The position numbers and the translations under genes were made by a program. This document shows, piece by piece, positions 12,201 to 23,899 of a stretch of 64,000 bases of DNA. The stretch lies in NCBI GenBank assembly GCA_024305745.1, contig JAHRBS010000001.1:3162001-3226000 (forward strand), read 5' to 3'. The notes beneath the pieces were generated by a model. It ran no database searches. It was not told the DNA's origin and saw only the letters and a list, made by a program, of their open reading frames with translations. This DNA comes from Polyporus tsugae. Lineage: Eukaryota > Basidiomycota > Agaricomycetes > Polyporales > Polyporaceae. Each line of letters starts with the position of its first letter. Within the stretch, counting starts at the first letter, position 1.

Positions 12201-12245
12201 CTGTATGTGTGTTGTGTGGAGCGTTGGACAACCGGAACGTCGGAG
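9236..12245 (-). repeat. R1: diverged copy of a ~3 kb duplicated segment
   Basis: Collinear and in direct orientation with 34058-37000. Shared landmarks include the blocks around 9430-9600/34238-34400, 9840-10000/34690-34830, 10700-10900/35640-35850 and 11500-11640/36530-36660. Minus-strand reading suggests remains of one multi-exon gene: a terminal segment ending FSFHAQAGSFKHSIIP at a stop at 9429, an internal piece ending QCTQADADID at a GTAAGC donor (10073), and RFQERDFKLQ near 10820. Frames differ between copies through indels (for example 13 nt near 9595/34400), so at least one copy is a pseudogene. I do not recognise the family. Confidence 0.65.
11891..12056. mobile_element. MITE-like element inside R1
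   Basis: About 166 bp bounded by inverted repeats of ~27 bp. The left end reads GCCAAAACGTGGCAATGG and continues AGTGGCGAT; the right end is its reverse complement with two or three mismatches. The interior has repeated TGCATCAAAA motifs. The R2 copy lacks it: GCTCGGCTACGCAG runs directly into the shared flank there. This is therefore an insertion after the R1/R2 duplication. No coding capacity. The target duplication is not clear. Confidence 0.75.
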
Positions 12246-12656
12246 TTGATTGTGCGGTTGGATTGGGGTGCAAAGTGAGGGAGAGGAGGCTTGAGAGAGG
12301 ATCGGAGGACTCACAGAGGCTTGCACCAAGGACGGTAAGCGTAGAAAGTGGGCCAAACCGCATGTAGATGAGGAAAGGTTTGATAGTAAGCTGAGAGTAG
12401 ATCTGTCGAGAGAACGATGAATGCGAGTCGTGCAGAGGGCCGTAGGAAGACTTTACGGTATGGGGCTGCGGTGGAATCGCCAGGCGTCGCCAACCCGCTA
12501 TCCACGTGGCCGCTGGCATGCGCGCTCCTGTCACGCGCCGAGCGCTCGCTCCTGGGGTTTCTGCAGCTGACATATCTTTTTGCTTATTCACGTACTTCCA
12601 CTGCAGCCTGCGGCTGCAGCACGGGCTCCCTTGCGGTCCTCCACACTCTCCTTTTA
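12246..12656. other. Spacer between R1 and mariner-like element
   Basis: No gene recognised. It could contain the truncated outer part of the gypsy 5' LTR, if the mariner-like element inserted into that LTR. Confidence 0.35.
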
Positions 12657-12659
12657 TAA

Positions 12660-14048
12660 CTGTTTTCATATTGATACGGAATCGCGTTTTCGCCATCGCG
12701 CCCTAGCCGCCCAGGTCCGGTTGAGGCGAGGGCGCCTATGTCCTTTCTCCGTGGGCGCTCAGTCCCGGTGAGACGTCCAACTCGACGACAGGTGGGTTAC
12801 ATTGCTAGCTTATGTACGGTAGATGCGTTGTTTCATCAGTTACATATACCCCGCACATCTAAACCATCCTCTCGCCATCTCCGGTGTGACCTTGTAGCAC
12901 GCCTCGCTAATGTCCGAGACAACTAGCTCGTGGTTCGCTCGGCGGAGCTGTGATTTGATAAACCCGAAAGCGAGTTCAATAGGATTTCTGTCGGGGGAGT
13001 ACGGTGGCAGGAAGATAAGCTTGCACACTACAAAGTGACTGTGAGCATTAGTAACAAAATCATTGACACCTTATAACTCACAAGCCTCATCTTCAACCAG
13101 TGCCCGCACAGCTTCTGCGTGATGAATACTACAGTTGTCCAAAATCAACACACTTCGTGGGCCAAGATATGGTGTGGTGAGTGGAATCTATGAAAGAGTT
13201 AGCATGATGTGCATAATTCAGACATATACATGGAGCATACCACAAATTCGCAGAGAAATTCCACAAACCGCTCGCTTGTGACGGAACCCTCGAACACTTT
13301 GAAGGTCACGAGGCCATCAATTGTGAGGATGGGGAGCAATGAATATCGCTGTCCTCGGACAAAGCAGGATCTTTGAATGCAGCGTGAAGCCAGGGGTGCC
13401 CATCCACGTTTGCGGATTGCTGCCCGTTGATCAACTGCACTTTCATCACCAAACATGAGCATAGATGGGTCAGGGACCTCCAATGCGATGCGGTTCATGA
13501 AAGCAGCGCGCAGAAGGTCGTCTCGCTCAGCTGCCCCCTTCACAACAGCCTTTGATGAGTAGCGGATGCGACGGAGGGTGCGGACAAGTGTGGCGAGGGA
13601 GACGCGGATGCCAAACGTGCGAGTAAGGTGGTCCTGGATTTCATCGAGGTAGAGGGTAGGCTTCTCATCAAGGAGGGTGCGGATGAATTGGATATGTTCC
13701 CCCGTAAGGACACGGGGGCGGCCAGCTTGTCTCGCGAGGGGGTTTTGAGGTGTCCCATATTGCCGAATGTACGCTAGAGTCTGGTACACCATACTCTTTG
13801 CAACACCCAGAATCTCGCAGATTTCCGCAACAGAGCGCCTCTGGTCAAGAAACAAGACGGGTATGCGGGCTTTGAGATCAGTTGATACCTTCCTGCGAGC
13901 CATTGCAAATCCAGAGGGAGGGACGAGGGAATCGACGACTCGGAACAACCAGTGTGCTTAAGCGCCGATCGCACTGCCCGGCCCGACTGTTGGAACGAGC
14001 GCCCAGGCGGTGCGCGAGAAATGCGATTCCGTATCATTTTGAAAACAG
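12660..14048 (-). mobile_element. Tc1/mariner-like DNA transposon, apparently complete
   Basis: 1,389 bp bounded by ~38-bp terminal inverted repeats. The left starts CTGTTTTCATATTGATACGG; the right, read inward, starts CTGTTTTCAAAATGATACGG; both continue AATCGC. Direct TAA (or TA plus one matching base) flanks both ends at 12657-12659 and 14049-14051, as expected for TA-targeting IS630/Tc1/mariner elements. The single transposase gene is uninterrupted after splicing. Confidence 0.85.
12840..13903 (-). CDS. Mariner-like DDE transposase (intact)
   Basis: Exons 13903-13241, 13187-13082 and 13027-12840 join in phase (53-54-nt introns) to give 318 aa. The N-terminus has a helix-turn-helix region (RRSVAEICEILGVAKSMVYQ) and a linker GRPRVL. 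The catalytic core has MFGDESAVD (first Asp, ~residue 150), LILDNCSIHH (second Asp, D238) and YSPDRNPIE (E274), a D35E spacing typical of IS630/Tc1/mariner transposases. The start at 13903 (MARRKVSTDLKARI) is the most natural; the frame is open ~15 codons upstream. It sits in the TIR-bounded element with no stop or frameshift, so it may be active, or active in trans. Confidence 0.88.
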
Positions 14049-14216
14049 TAATAGAATAACACATGTACTGCAGGACTAGTAGCACCTGATTCCGAGTATC
14101 ACATGTACCTGCAGATACAACAATATATAAGGCCCTGGGCTGAGGTCGCAGTACCTCAGTTTCAAGTTGGCATTTACTGGATCATCCCTTCCACTAGTGC
14201 TGCCTCGGAGAACCCT

Positions 14217-14265
14217 CTGCTCTTCTCCTCTGCAAAGCGCCCTCCCTAGCGCCTAGCTCATGTCA
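14217..14265 (+). repeat. Gypsy 5' LTR, terminal part
   Basis: 49 bp ending ...CATGTCA, shared with 27765-27813 at two mismatches. It is taken as the 3' end of the left LTR because the coding region follows and a TATA-like motif precedes it. Confidence 0.6.
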
Positions 14266-14369
14266 TAACTCGAAACTCCTCGCTCTCCACCTCGTTATAA
14301 TTGCTGTAACGTGAGTGCGAGCCCCTTTACCCTCTCACCTCGCTACGGTCACCTATCCCCTTCGCGCTC

Positions 14370-14774
14370 GTGCAGCGTACCCGACTCTACCATCCCCGTA
14401 TCGAGACTCCATTCCCTCAATCTGAACCGATGCCTGGCCAGCACGTGAACGAGGACTTAGGTCCGAGGATCCCTGATCCGGCTCGTGTAGCCGTTACAGC
14501 TGAGGCTGTACTCGCGACCCCCACTTCTCCTAACCCCGACAACTTTACCTTTCCCATCACTGATGACTCTGCTTCAGACGCATCTGGCAACCTCAGTCCA
14601 CACTATCGGACCACCAAGGCGCAGTCGGAAACTCCGCCAACTGTTTCACAACCCCATATCATTCATTTCCCTCTTTGCCCAGTCACACCAGAAAACCACT
14701 TCACCTTCCACGCCATCAGGCCTGTCCTGTCAAGGCTCGTCAGAGATGACAGATCGGACATCCCCAGGGCCTCG
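14370..14774 (+). pseudogene. Gypsy 5' ORF, part before the copia insertion
   Basis: The frame includes MPGQHVNEDLGPRIPDPARV and runs to ...DIPRAS, where the copia LTR begins. It continues in frame at 20974 (SSSTALNANLPRENEES). It belongs to the leader or gag-side ORF of the gypsy element; its function is not recognised. Confidence 0.6.
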
Positions 14775-15188
14775 TGTTGGACTTTGAGCTAATAGGGTAC
14801 GGACTTATCCGGACATGAGGCTATGCGACCACATGGCGCTTAGTCAATGCTATGCATCTTACTTACCGTATTTAGGTTTCTCTCTCATACTATTGTTGTA
14901 GAGGTCCGGAGACGTCTGGAATCTTCTTGGACAATCCATACTGCTCTAGAATAGTCTAGGTAGTTCTATGCTTACTCACTCTATGGTGCTATATTGCACA
15001 ATCCTTGACTCATTGTCTTACTCGTGCATACATATGACTTCTTTATCGCTTACTCATGCACTCCCTACTGTAGTATATAAGGACTGCATTCTCTGCTCCT
15101 GCTCTTCAGTCGTTCACTCACTGACTGAAGATCTCTCTGTGTTTGACTTACAGTCGGAACCCTTGCCCTCACAGCCTCGAGTTCATCA
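14775..15188 (+). repeat. Copia 5' LTR
   Basis: 414 bp, TG...CA ends, with a TATA-like gtatataagg near 15071 upstream of the presumed transcript start. Confidence 0.9.
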
Positions 15189-16165
15189 GCTTATGAGCCC
15201 TGCGCTCTGACCTTGTCACTTGTCGACTCTCTCCTCGTGCGCGCAACTCTTTTGTCGACTTCCACTGCTCTCACTCTGTGCACTCATCCCCCACTTTCCT
15301 CTAGCTCTTGACTGTGCCCGCCGACACTGCTGCCAGGGTGACTTTGCACACACCGTGCCCCTGAGCGCTTTTTATCTAGTAGTTGTATATCCCTCTGTAC
15401 CACCTATTGTGCTTTCGAGGCACACGGGTTTTAGGCATCCCTGAGCCAGGCCACGCACTTGCACCCGCCAGCTCTTGTACCGGCGACAATTAGTGTCGTT
15501 AGGACCGGAGGACAACTGTTCGGACCCTCCTTACTATAGCCTTTTACATACACTACCTAGACTTCACGGGCATAGTTGGCGACTTCTATCTGGGCTGCAG
15601 GGAACTCCAACTTCCTTGTAGTTTGGCACTCCTCAATAGGTGTCCCCATCTACGTCGCTCTTGTGCACAGAGCTCTCTCTTCCTACATCGCGCTTCAAAC
15701 CTCTAGGCTGTTTTGGATCCGACTCCGACAGACCACTCTTCGGGATCAGAGGTCGAGAACCTTGTTGATGAAGACTCCAATTCAACGTCATCAGGTCCTG
15801 ATTGTGTCAACTTTCCTCACGTCTTTGACCTCGACGAGCGGCAGGACTACCACTACGACGAGGAAGCAAACAATCCTGATTGGTATCCTTGTGCTACTAC
15901 TCCCTGCCCCTCGCGTTACGACTTCCATGGAGAACTACCTCCCGTAGATTTTGAAACTGCTTGGGAACCTGTTTTAATTCTCCAAGAATCCCCTCCTAGG
16001 TCTCTGTCAGATCTTCCTCCTCTTCCCGCTCCAACCGGTGAAGAAACTACTTTCCTTGCATACTCTCCTTCGTCCTCACCTGCGCAACTCAGCATAGAAC
16101 TCCCTCCTCTCAAGCCTTCATCCTTTACCTCTAACAACGACGACTTCTTCCTCCTTACCATCACT

Positions 16166-19100
16166 ATGGGAGATAACGTCAAAGCCGACTCCATTCCCCT
16201 CCTTGCAACCTCTGCTCAGTATCCCAACTGGGCTGCCCAGATGAAGGGTTTCCTCATCATGGTTGGTGCCTGGGACGTTGTCAAGTCTGATCCGGGTACT
16301 TCACCCACAGATGCGACAGCTGCTCAAAGGCGTGCTGACCTCGTGAACAAGGCTACTGGTGCGATTGTTATGCACACTGACAAAGACCTCCATCGTCATC
16401 TCTTCAACGATGCAGACAACCCCAAGAAGCCTCACAAGATGTGGGCTACCCTCAAGTCCCAGCTCAGCAAGACTGATGCTGCAGACACCTGGAGCAAGTT
16501 CGAGGCAGTCATCAGAATGGAACGTCTCTTGGGTCAGAAGCCACTCAAGGATCAGCTCAGTCACCTTGAGGCTCGCCTGAAGGACATTGCTGACGGCAGA
16601 CTCAAGTTGGAAGAGAACATGAAGGCCCTCCTCGTTCTCTTCAAGATCCCTGAGTCTTACCGCACCCTCATTTCTGGCCTCCTCTCGTCCATCGAGTTGA
16701 AAGACTTGAAGGTCGAAACGGTCATCAACAAGACCATCTCCGAGGAAAGTGTGTGGAAGACTGGCTCCATTGGTTCTTCGGCCTCTCGCGTGTCTACTAC
16801 CAAGCCCAAGAAGAAAGGCCCTTGTGGTCACTGTGGCGGTAAGACGCACAATGAGTCTTCTTGTTGGAAGAAGTATCCTGACAAGAAACCGAAGAATGGG
16901 GGGAATAACAATGGCAAAAAGGACAAAGGCAAAGGCACCTCGCACGCTCATAATGCTAACACCACGGACAATGTCGCTTCTGTACTTGTAACTACATCCA
17001 CTGCTGAGTCTTTGCAATCGATTATCGCATCCCACTATGCTGTGGCTTCGGCCCTTGAGGGATACAACTTGACGACTTGGCTGATAGATTCAGGTGCATC
17101 GGAGCACATTACATTCAACATGAACAACTTCTCGACCTACAAACCTTTTGATACTCCCATGCTCTTCTCAACCGCGGCCAATGGCACTCAAATCCATGGC
17201 TTAGGTGCTGGGACTGTTCGAGGTCGTGTTCGTGTTGATGATCGGTGGATTGAGACTGAGTTGAACAATGTCATCTATGTTCCTCAGGTCAGGTGCAGAC
17301 TATTCGCCACAGGTTCTGTTGAGCGAAAAGGCCATACTCTTGTCCAGAGTGCTGAGCGAATGTGTATTTATACACGGCGGTTAGTGAGCCTGCCACAATC
17401 GGACTCGACAATTACTCTTGGAACCAAGATACTCGAAGCTGAGTACGTCGCTCGCTCGAATGTCTATAACATGGTCCTCGAGATCAAGGCAGAACTCGTG
17501 CTAGACTCCTCTGTCCATCCTGCAGTCATGGACTACCAGACATGGCACCGTCGACTTGGACATCCGAGTGAGGAAGCAATGAAGAAGTTGCCGACTAAAA
17601 CCAAAGGTGCTCCAACTATCAATCCCAAGCCCACCAATGCTGAAGCCTGTGAAGGTTGTGCGTGAGGCAAATCCCATTGTCTTCCATTTCCTCCATCTCA
17701 GAAGCGCGCTACTCGTCCTCTCGAACTCGTCCACACTGATGAGGATGGACCAATGCACACTCAATCGGTCAATGGCAAGAACCTCTACTTTGTCTCTTTC
17801 ATTGATGACTACTCTGGTCTTGGCGTCGCATACTACCTTAAGCACAAGAACGAAGCCCACAAATTGTTCTTGGAGTTCAAGGCTTGGGCTGAGAATCAGA
17901 CTGGTCACAAGATCAAGAGGGTTCACTCTGATCGAGGAACGGAATACATGTCAAAGGAGTTCACTGAGCTTCTGAAGACACACGGGATTGAGCACCATAA
18001 GTCGACACCTGACTCGCCACAACAGAATGGACATGCTGAACGCTGGAACCGTACCATCACAGACAAGGCAATGACAATGCTTCACCAAGCTGGCCTAAGT
18101 CACGGTTTCTGGGAACTTGCTGTTGGCTGTGCTGTCCATCTGTACAATCGTCAACCGATGTGTCGCCACAAGTGGCGTACACCCATCGAGCTCTGGAGTG
18201 GCAAAGCCCCAGATATCTCATACTTTAGGGTGTTTGGCTGTAAAGCCTTTGTTCACGTGCAAAAGGCCCATCTTCATAAACTTGAGAAGAAGGCACTTGA
18301 GATGACATTTGTTGGTTACGCTGCTGGTACCAAGGGGTATATTTTCTGGAACCCAGCGCAGCACTCCTTCGTTGTATCTCGTGATGTGATCTTCGATGAG
18401 AGTGTCTTTCCTGCATGTAAGGAACCCAGCAATCGCCCTGTTACCCCAGGGGATAGTCCGTTCCCAGGTCATCATTCGGACGACTCCAGTTTGTCTGATT
18501 CAGACTCTTCCTCAGACAGTGATGATCGAGTCCCTGAACTCGAGATACCACTGCCAGCCGACATCCATCCTGATGTTGGTCCCGCACAACCTCTTATTCA
18601 ACCTGAACCTGAGGTCGCACCAAACAAGCAACCAGAACCAGAACCCACTGAACAGCAGGATCCACCACCCATCGTTCCTTAAGCTCCTCGTCACTCGCAC
18701 TCTCGTCACCCTCCAGTGGGAGTACCTTCCCGATGTTCGCAGCGAGAGGGGGCTGGTCGGAATGATTGTTGGAAGAAGGATAATGCTGAGGCTGAAGGCT
18801 TTGATCGTCCCTCTCAGGTCGATGCACGTACTCGTCCTGATGGAAACATCGAGCCTCCCCTTCCCCTTGACGATCCTCTACCTGCTGATCCAGATGAAGC
18901 GGAAGCGGCATTCATTAACCTCTTCTTGAATGCTGCACAGTACAAACCAGGTGTTCCTCGTAATCGTTACAATGCCTTGCGCTTGCCTAAGTCAGACCAG
19001 TGGCGTGCTGCAGAGAAGGCGGAGTACGACTCCCTTATGGAGAACAAGACCTGGATTCTGGTTCCTCGCCCTAAGGACAAACCTGTTGTCTCTTGTCGTT

Positions 19101-20532
19101 GGGTCTACGACGAGAAGCATGACGGTCGTCTTAAAGCTCGTTTGGTTGCACGCGGTTTCACCCAGATATGGGGGGAGAACTATAATGAAACCTTCTCTCC
19201 CATCGCGCGGTATGAATCTATCTGGTACCTTACAGCGCACGCTTCACTTGAGGACTGGGAGATGGAAGCCATGGACGTCAAAACTGTGTTTCTGAACGGT
19301 GATCTTGAGGAAGAGATCTACATGGAACAACCTGAAGGTTGTGCCATTCCTGGAAAGGAGGATTACGTCTGTCTACTTAAGAAGGCTATCTATGGTCTTA
19401 AGCAGGCATCACGTTAATGGAACGTGAAGATCCACCAATCCCTTCTCAACCTGGGCTTTACACGGACGTCCTCTGATACCGGTGTATATGTATATCGGCG
19501 ACAGAGGGGGAACTCAGTCACCATTGTGGTTCTTTATGTCGACGACAGAGGGGGAACTCAGTCACCATTGTGGTTCTTTATGTCGACGATCTACTTATAT
19601 TTGGCGATGACAGGAATCACATCAAGACTGTCAAACGGACGCTCAGCAGACAGTACAAGATGACAGACTTAGGTCCAGGACAGCGCTTCCTTGGTCTTCG
19701 CATCCATCGTGATCGTGCTCTTCGCATCATTGACATTGACCAGGAAGAGTACATCCAGTCTGTTCTCGAGCGGTTCTATATGGCTGACTGTAATCCGTCG
19801 CATACTCCCCTTCCTACTGGAGCAGTTCTCGTCAGCTACGATGGAGTTGCATCTGATGCCGACCGGAAGCGTTATCAGAGCCTCATTGGTGGTCTCATAT
19901 ACGCCATGCTTGGAATGCGACCGGACATTTCCTTTGCCGTGACTCATCTTTCACGCTACCTTTCCAATCCATCACCTGACCACTGGAACTACGCCTGTTA
20001 CATCCTGCACTACTTGCAAGGGACCAAGTCTTTCAAGATTTGTTACAAAGGTGCTTCCAATGATGGTCTGGTCACTTACTCGGACTCGGACTGGGCCGAA
20101 GACAAGGACGATCGGCATTCCACTTCTGGCATGCTCTTCTTGATGGCCGGTGCTGCCATTTCTTGGGTCTCAAGGCGTCAGCCTACTATTTCGCTTTCCT
20201 CGACTGAAGCAGAGTACAAAGCGGCCTCTGACACTTGTCATCAGATGGCATGGCTCAGGAGTTTCTCCACTGAACTTGGATATGAGATGGACTTCCCCAC
20301 TCCTCTCTTTGTTGACAACTGAGGCATGATCTTCCTCGCTGTCAATCCAGTTGTGGAACGTTGAACCAAGCACGTGGAAGTTTGGTATCACTTCATCCGC
20401 GAATTCTATGCAGCAGGTCAAGTTGACATCTTTCACGTCGCTTCGGCAGATGAACTCGCTGATGCCCTCACAAAGAACGTCCCGTTTTCAATCATCGAGA
20501 AGTTCTGTGACGGCGTTGGCCTTGGCGCTTGA
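16166..20532 (+). pseudogene. Copia Gag-Pol polyprotein, interrupted
   Basis: Probable start MGDNVKADSIPLLATSAQ at 16166, although the frame is open upstream to ~15.7 kb. Domains in order: UBN2-type Gag (16.2-16.75 kb); CCHC knuckle CGHCGGKTHNESSC; protease WLIDSGASEH; pre-integrase HRRLGHPSEEAM; integrase with HTDEDGP, FIDDYSG, DRGTEY and SPQQNGHAERWNR; RT with ARLVARGFTQ and YVDDLLIFGDD; RNase H YSDSDWAEDKDD and STEAEYKA. It is broken by in-frame stops at 17663 (TGA), 18680 (TAA), 19415 (TAA), 20320 and 20362 (TGA), and by a 44-bp tandem duplication that shifts frame at the RT active site. No functional polyprotein can be made from this copy. Confidence 0.92.
19499..19586 (+). repeat. 44-bp tandem duplication in the copia RT
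   Basis: Units 19499-19542 and 19543-19586 appear identical (starting CGACAGAGGGGGAACTCAG). 44 is not a multiple of three, so the copy shifts frame just before the YVDD motif. Confidence 0.95.
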
Positions 20533-20559
20533 TTCATCGCTGCATGGATTGAGTGGGAG

Positions 20560-20973
20560 TGTTGGACTTTGAGCTAATAGGATACGGACTTATCCGGACA
20601 TGAGGCTATGCGACCACATGGCGCTTAGTCAATGCTATGCATCTTACTTACCGTATTTAGGTTTCTCTCTCATACTATTGTTGTAGAGGTCCGGAGACGT
20701 CTGGAATCTTCTTGGACAATCCATACTGCTCTAGAATAGTCTAGGTAGTTCTATGCTTACTCACTCTATGGTGCTATATTGCACAATCCTTGACTCATTG
20801 TCTTACTCGTGCATACATGTGACTTCTTTATCGCTTACTCATGCACTCCCTACTGTAGTATATAAGGACTGCATTCTCTGCTCCTGCTCTTCAGTCGTTC
20901 ACTCACTGACTGAAGATCTCTCTGTGTTTGACTTACAGTCGGAACTCTTGCCCTCACAGCCTCGAGTTCATCA
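20560..20973 (+). repeat. Copia 3' LTR
   Basis: 414 bp, about 99.3% identical by eye to the 5' LTR. It begins shortly after the polyprotein stop (20530-20532). Confidence 0.9.
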
Positions 20974-23789
20974 CCTCATCATCTTCCACCGCTCTCAACG
21001 CCAATCTCCCTCGTGAGAACGAGGAGTCAGTCAACGAACACCTTGATCGCGCCATCGAGCTTGGTAACCAGGCACTTGCCGGACTTCGGGATGCACTCCA
21101 AGAACACCTCTCTGCTGAGATCCCCGAGCCCCCCAGTTCCCCTGCCGAGTCCCCTGCTGAATCACAAACCTACCCTGTGATCGTTCCTCAGTACTATAAC
21201 CTCTCCGACACCCTCATCGGGTTGCACTTCAGCCAGTCGTTCCACGTTGCTCACCCCGGTATCTGCGACGACTATCGCATCCTGCTGAACAACGGCTTGC
21301 AGCATCGCCTATCGGAACCATACAAGGAACACCCTTTTGTCACCAGCTATTAGACTCGGCATCACGAGGACTCCCTTCGCTCGCTCGACTCGCGCTACAT
21401 CCGGATCTACCGCTGGAGATCCCAACCCCTGTACGTCATCATCCAGCAGCATATCCATCACTACGCCCACAATCTTGGACTCAACCCTGAGCCGTGCTTT
21501 CACAAGCCAGTTTCGTGGTCATACCAGCTCGTTGTCCCTCGCTATCCAGAACTCGTGTGGAGCTACACTCCTGCTGAGATCATCTTTCATGATTGCCAGG
21601 AAGCTGACACATACTACACCAACCACACGCTCATCATCAAGTACACGTGGTATCCCTGCTACCCCGTTCTCACCATTGCTTCACTTGTGAACAACGAGGT
21701 ACTCCCCCTTGCCACGTTTGCCGACAATCCTTGGCAGAACGCCCGCGCGTACGATCACTCCCTCTCGAGATCTGTATTGCCCTCAATGTCTTCATCATCC
21801 CCGTTAACATCCTCGATAGCTACTACCGTTCCACTGGACTGTTGGACTTATTCCCTCACTTTACTCACCCGGTTATACCACCGGCTCCCCCCTATTCCCA
21901 ATAAACGCGTTAGCCAGGCTTTTGCCGAATGCGGTACCTAGATCTCTCCTTACATCTCTAGTTACGGCCGTGTAACCTTCATACATAAAAACCCCATATC
22001 CTGATACAATTCTGGATTCCTTCTCGCTGTACAATATGTCTCGTGACCAGATAGGCTCTGATATCTCTGCTCTCCTCGACGAACTCGAACCTTCCATATC
22101 CTCTCATCTCAGATCTTCACAATTTTGTCCATCGCAAACCTCACCTGTTACCACCATCCGCACCTCTACAATCGGACAACCAATCGGGACTATCACCGAG
22201 ACACCATCCAGAACAATTGGAGACAGTGTCACTACTCCCATTGCCCCAACCGCAGGCGTAACACAAACCCCAACGCAGATCAGATCCGACACATCCAGCA
22301 GAGCATCCCCAGCACACCGGCACCACAGCTCCAGCTAATCGCCAACATCTTTGACACCACTGAGGACTCCTGTGCTCCCTTCGTCCACTACCGTTGCTTC
22401 GTCAGTTACCAGCCAGAGGAGCATTGGTCGTACTACTTCAACAGTGACCAGCGACACCAGGACTTCTGTCTCTAACAGTACTGCCCACATCAACTCAACG
22501 GCATCCTACCCGCTCCTCACATTGTCCTTCCCCAAAACTGCACCCTCTGGCCACGTACCGATGAAGCAGACAAACCCATCAAAGTCAAAAATCTGGTTGC
22601 CGAGCAAGCCCCACAGTCACCTGTCCATACCCCTGCCGAGGCCACATTCATCGCTCCCCACACGCCCGCGCCTGAACCCCCCACACCCGAACCTGATCCA
22701 GGCCCAACAGTCAATCCGCCTCCAGTACCACAGCAGCAAATCTCAATGGATCCGACGCAGCTCAACAATCTCCTCCAGCAGCTCAACAACCTCACCACTG
22801 CCATCCAAGCACAACAACAGAACCGTGCCATTGTCAGTGACCCCAAGCCGAAGCTTCAATGACCCGAGGACTTCGAAGGCGACTGTGCAAAGTACGCAAC
22901 ATGGAAGTCCGACATTTCCATATACGTAGCCAGCGCTGGCAAGGATCGAGCCATATCTACAATAATCTCTAGCTGCCAAGGCAATATCTCGATTGACGCG
23001 TGGAGACTCGCATTCCAGAAAGCGCATTGGAACACCGCTGCCCGTCCGAATGTGTGGTCCTTTGCAGATCTACCCACGTTCTGGACCGAGTTGGACAACA
23101 CCTACCATGACCCTAATGAGGCTGTATCTGCCCAACAAGCCCTCGAACGATACTGAATGCACGGAAAAGAAGCACAAACCTTCTTCCAAGAATTCGAGGA
23201 CTTGATCTCCAAAGCCGGATACACGCTTCAGACCGTCCAGGTGGTCAACTTGCTCAAACGCGCTGCTGACAAGAAGATCATCGGGCTGATCTATGCCACT
23301 GGCAATCCACCCGGCGTCAACAACTACGCTCAGTGGAAGGCACGTGTTATCACAATGGACACACACAAACGCCAGTGGGCTGCCGAGGTCAGCGCGTATC
23401 ACCATCAGCAACCGCGCACTACCCACACACACACCACTCCCGCTCCACGCCCTGCACCACATGTCCCTTTCCGTCCCTTTGCACCACAGGTCCCCACTAG
23501 ATGTGATGCGACTGGTGTCACGTTCGGAGGCTGCGGTCAGCCGATGGACCTCGATCGCCTCTGCAAGAAGTGTAATCACAAGAAGTGCGATCGTGGTACG
23601 TGCGGTGATTGCTGGCATGTTCCTAACCGAACGCAGACCCTCCGCATTTGGGAACAAGGCGAGAATGGATTAGACTTCTTTGCCCAGCAACTCAGGCAGT
23701 TCTGGTCAGAGAACCCCAAAGAACTTGAGGAGATCTTGGCTGTGCCACTTCAAGATGATCGAGAGGATTTCGTCGATGGATCGGAGTAA
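20974..23789 (+). pseudogene. Gypsy leader ORF and Gag, interrupted
   Basis: After the copia element the leader frame continues (HLDRAIELGNQALAGLRDAL; later YPELVWSYTPAEIIFHDC) with a TAG at 21351 and further stops after 21939. The Gag proper reads from MDPTQLNNLLQQLNNL (22746) through PEDFEGDCAKYATWKSDI and FFQEFEDLISKAGYTLQT to a Cys/His-rich segment (CKKCNHKKCDRGTCGDC) and a stop at 23787. It has in-frame TGA codons at 22860 and 23154 but no frameshift, and a TAA just upstream at 22473. The leader part is a family I do not recognise. Confidence 0.75.
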
Positions 23790-23899
23790 GCACACACTTC
23801 AATCCTGAGCCAGAGCATATCACGGACACATGTACCATAGTTTCTCCATCTGTTCCATTCCCTTTACCTATCAGTTGTGTACAAGCAGTAACGACACCC

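Larger units (their letters stand above)
14775..20973 (+). mobile_element. Ty1/copia retrotransposon, complete, nested in the gypsy element
   Basis: 6.2 kb with two LTRs of identical length (14775-15188 and 20560-20973, 414 bp) starting TGTTGGAC and ending TTCATCA. They differ at about three positions, all transitions (near 14810/20595, 15028/20813 and 15161/20946). Flanking 5-bp repeats are CCTCG (14770-14774) and CCTCA (20974-20978), a target duplication with one later change. Domain order gag - protease - integrase - RT - RNase H is that of Ty1/copia. ~99% LTR identity means a recent insertion, but the polyprotein is broken. Confidence 0.93.

Noticed and set aside
15713..16165. Treating the first codon of the open frame (TTG at 15713) as the copia start
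   Set aside because: A nuclear fungal gene would need ATG. The first ATG in a sensible Gag context is 16166.
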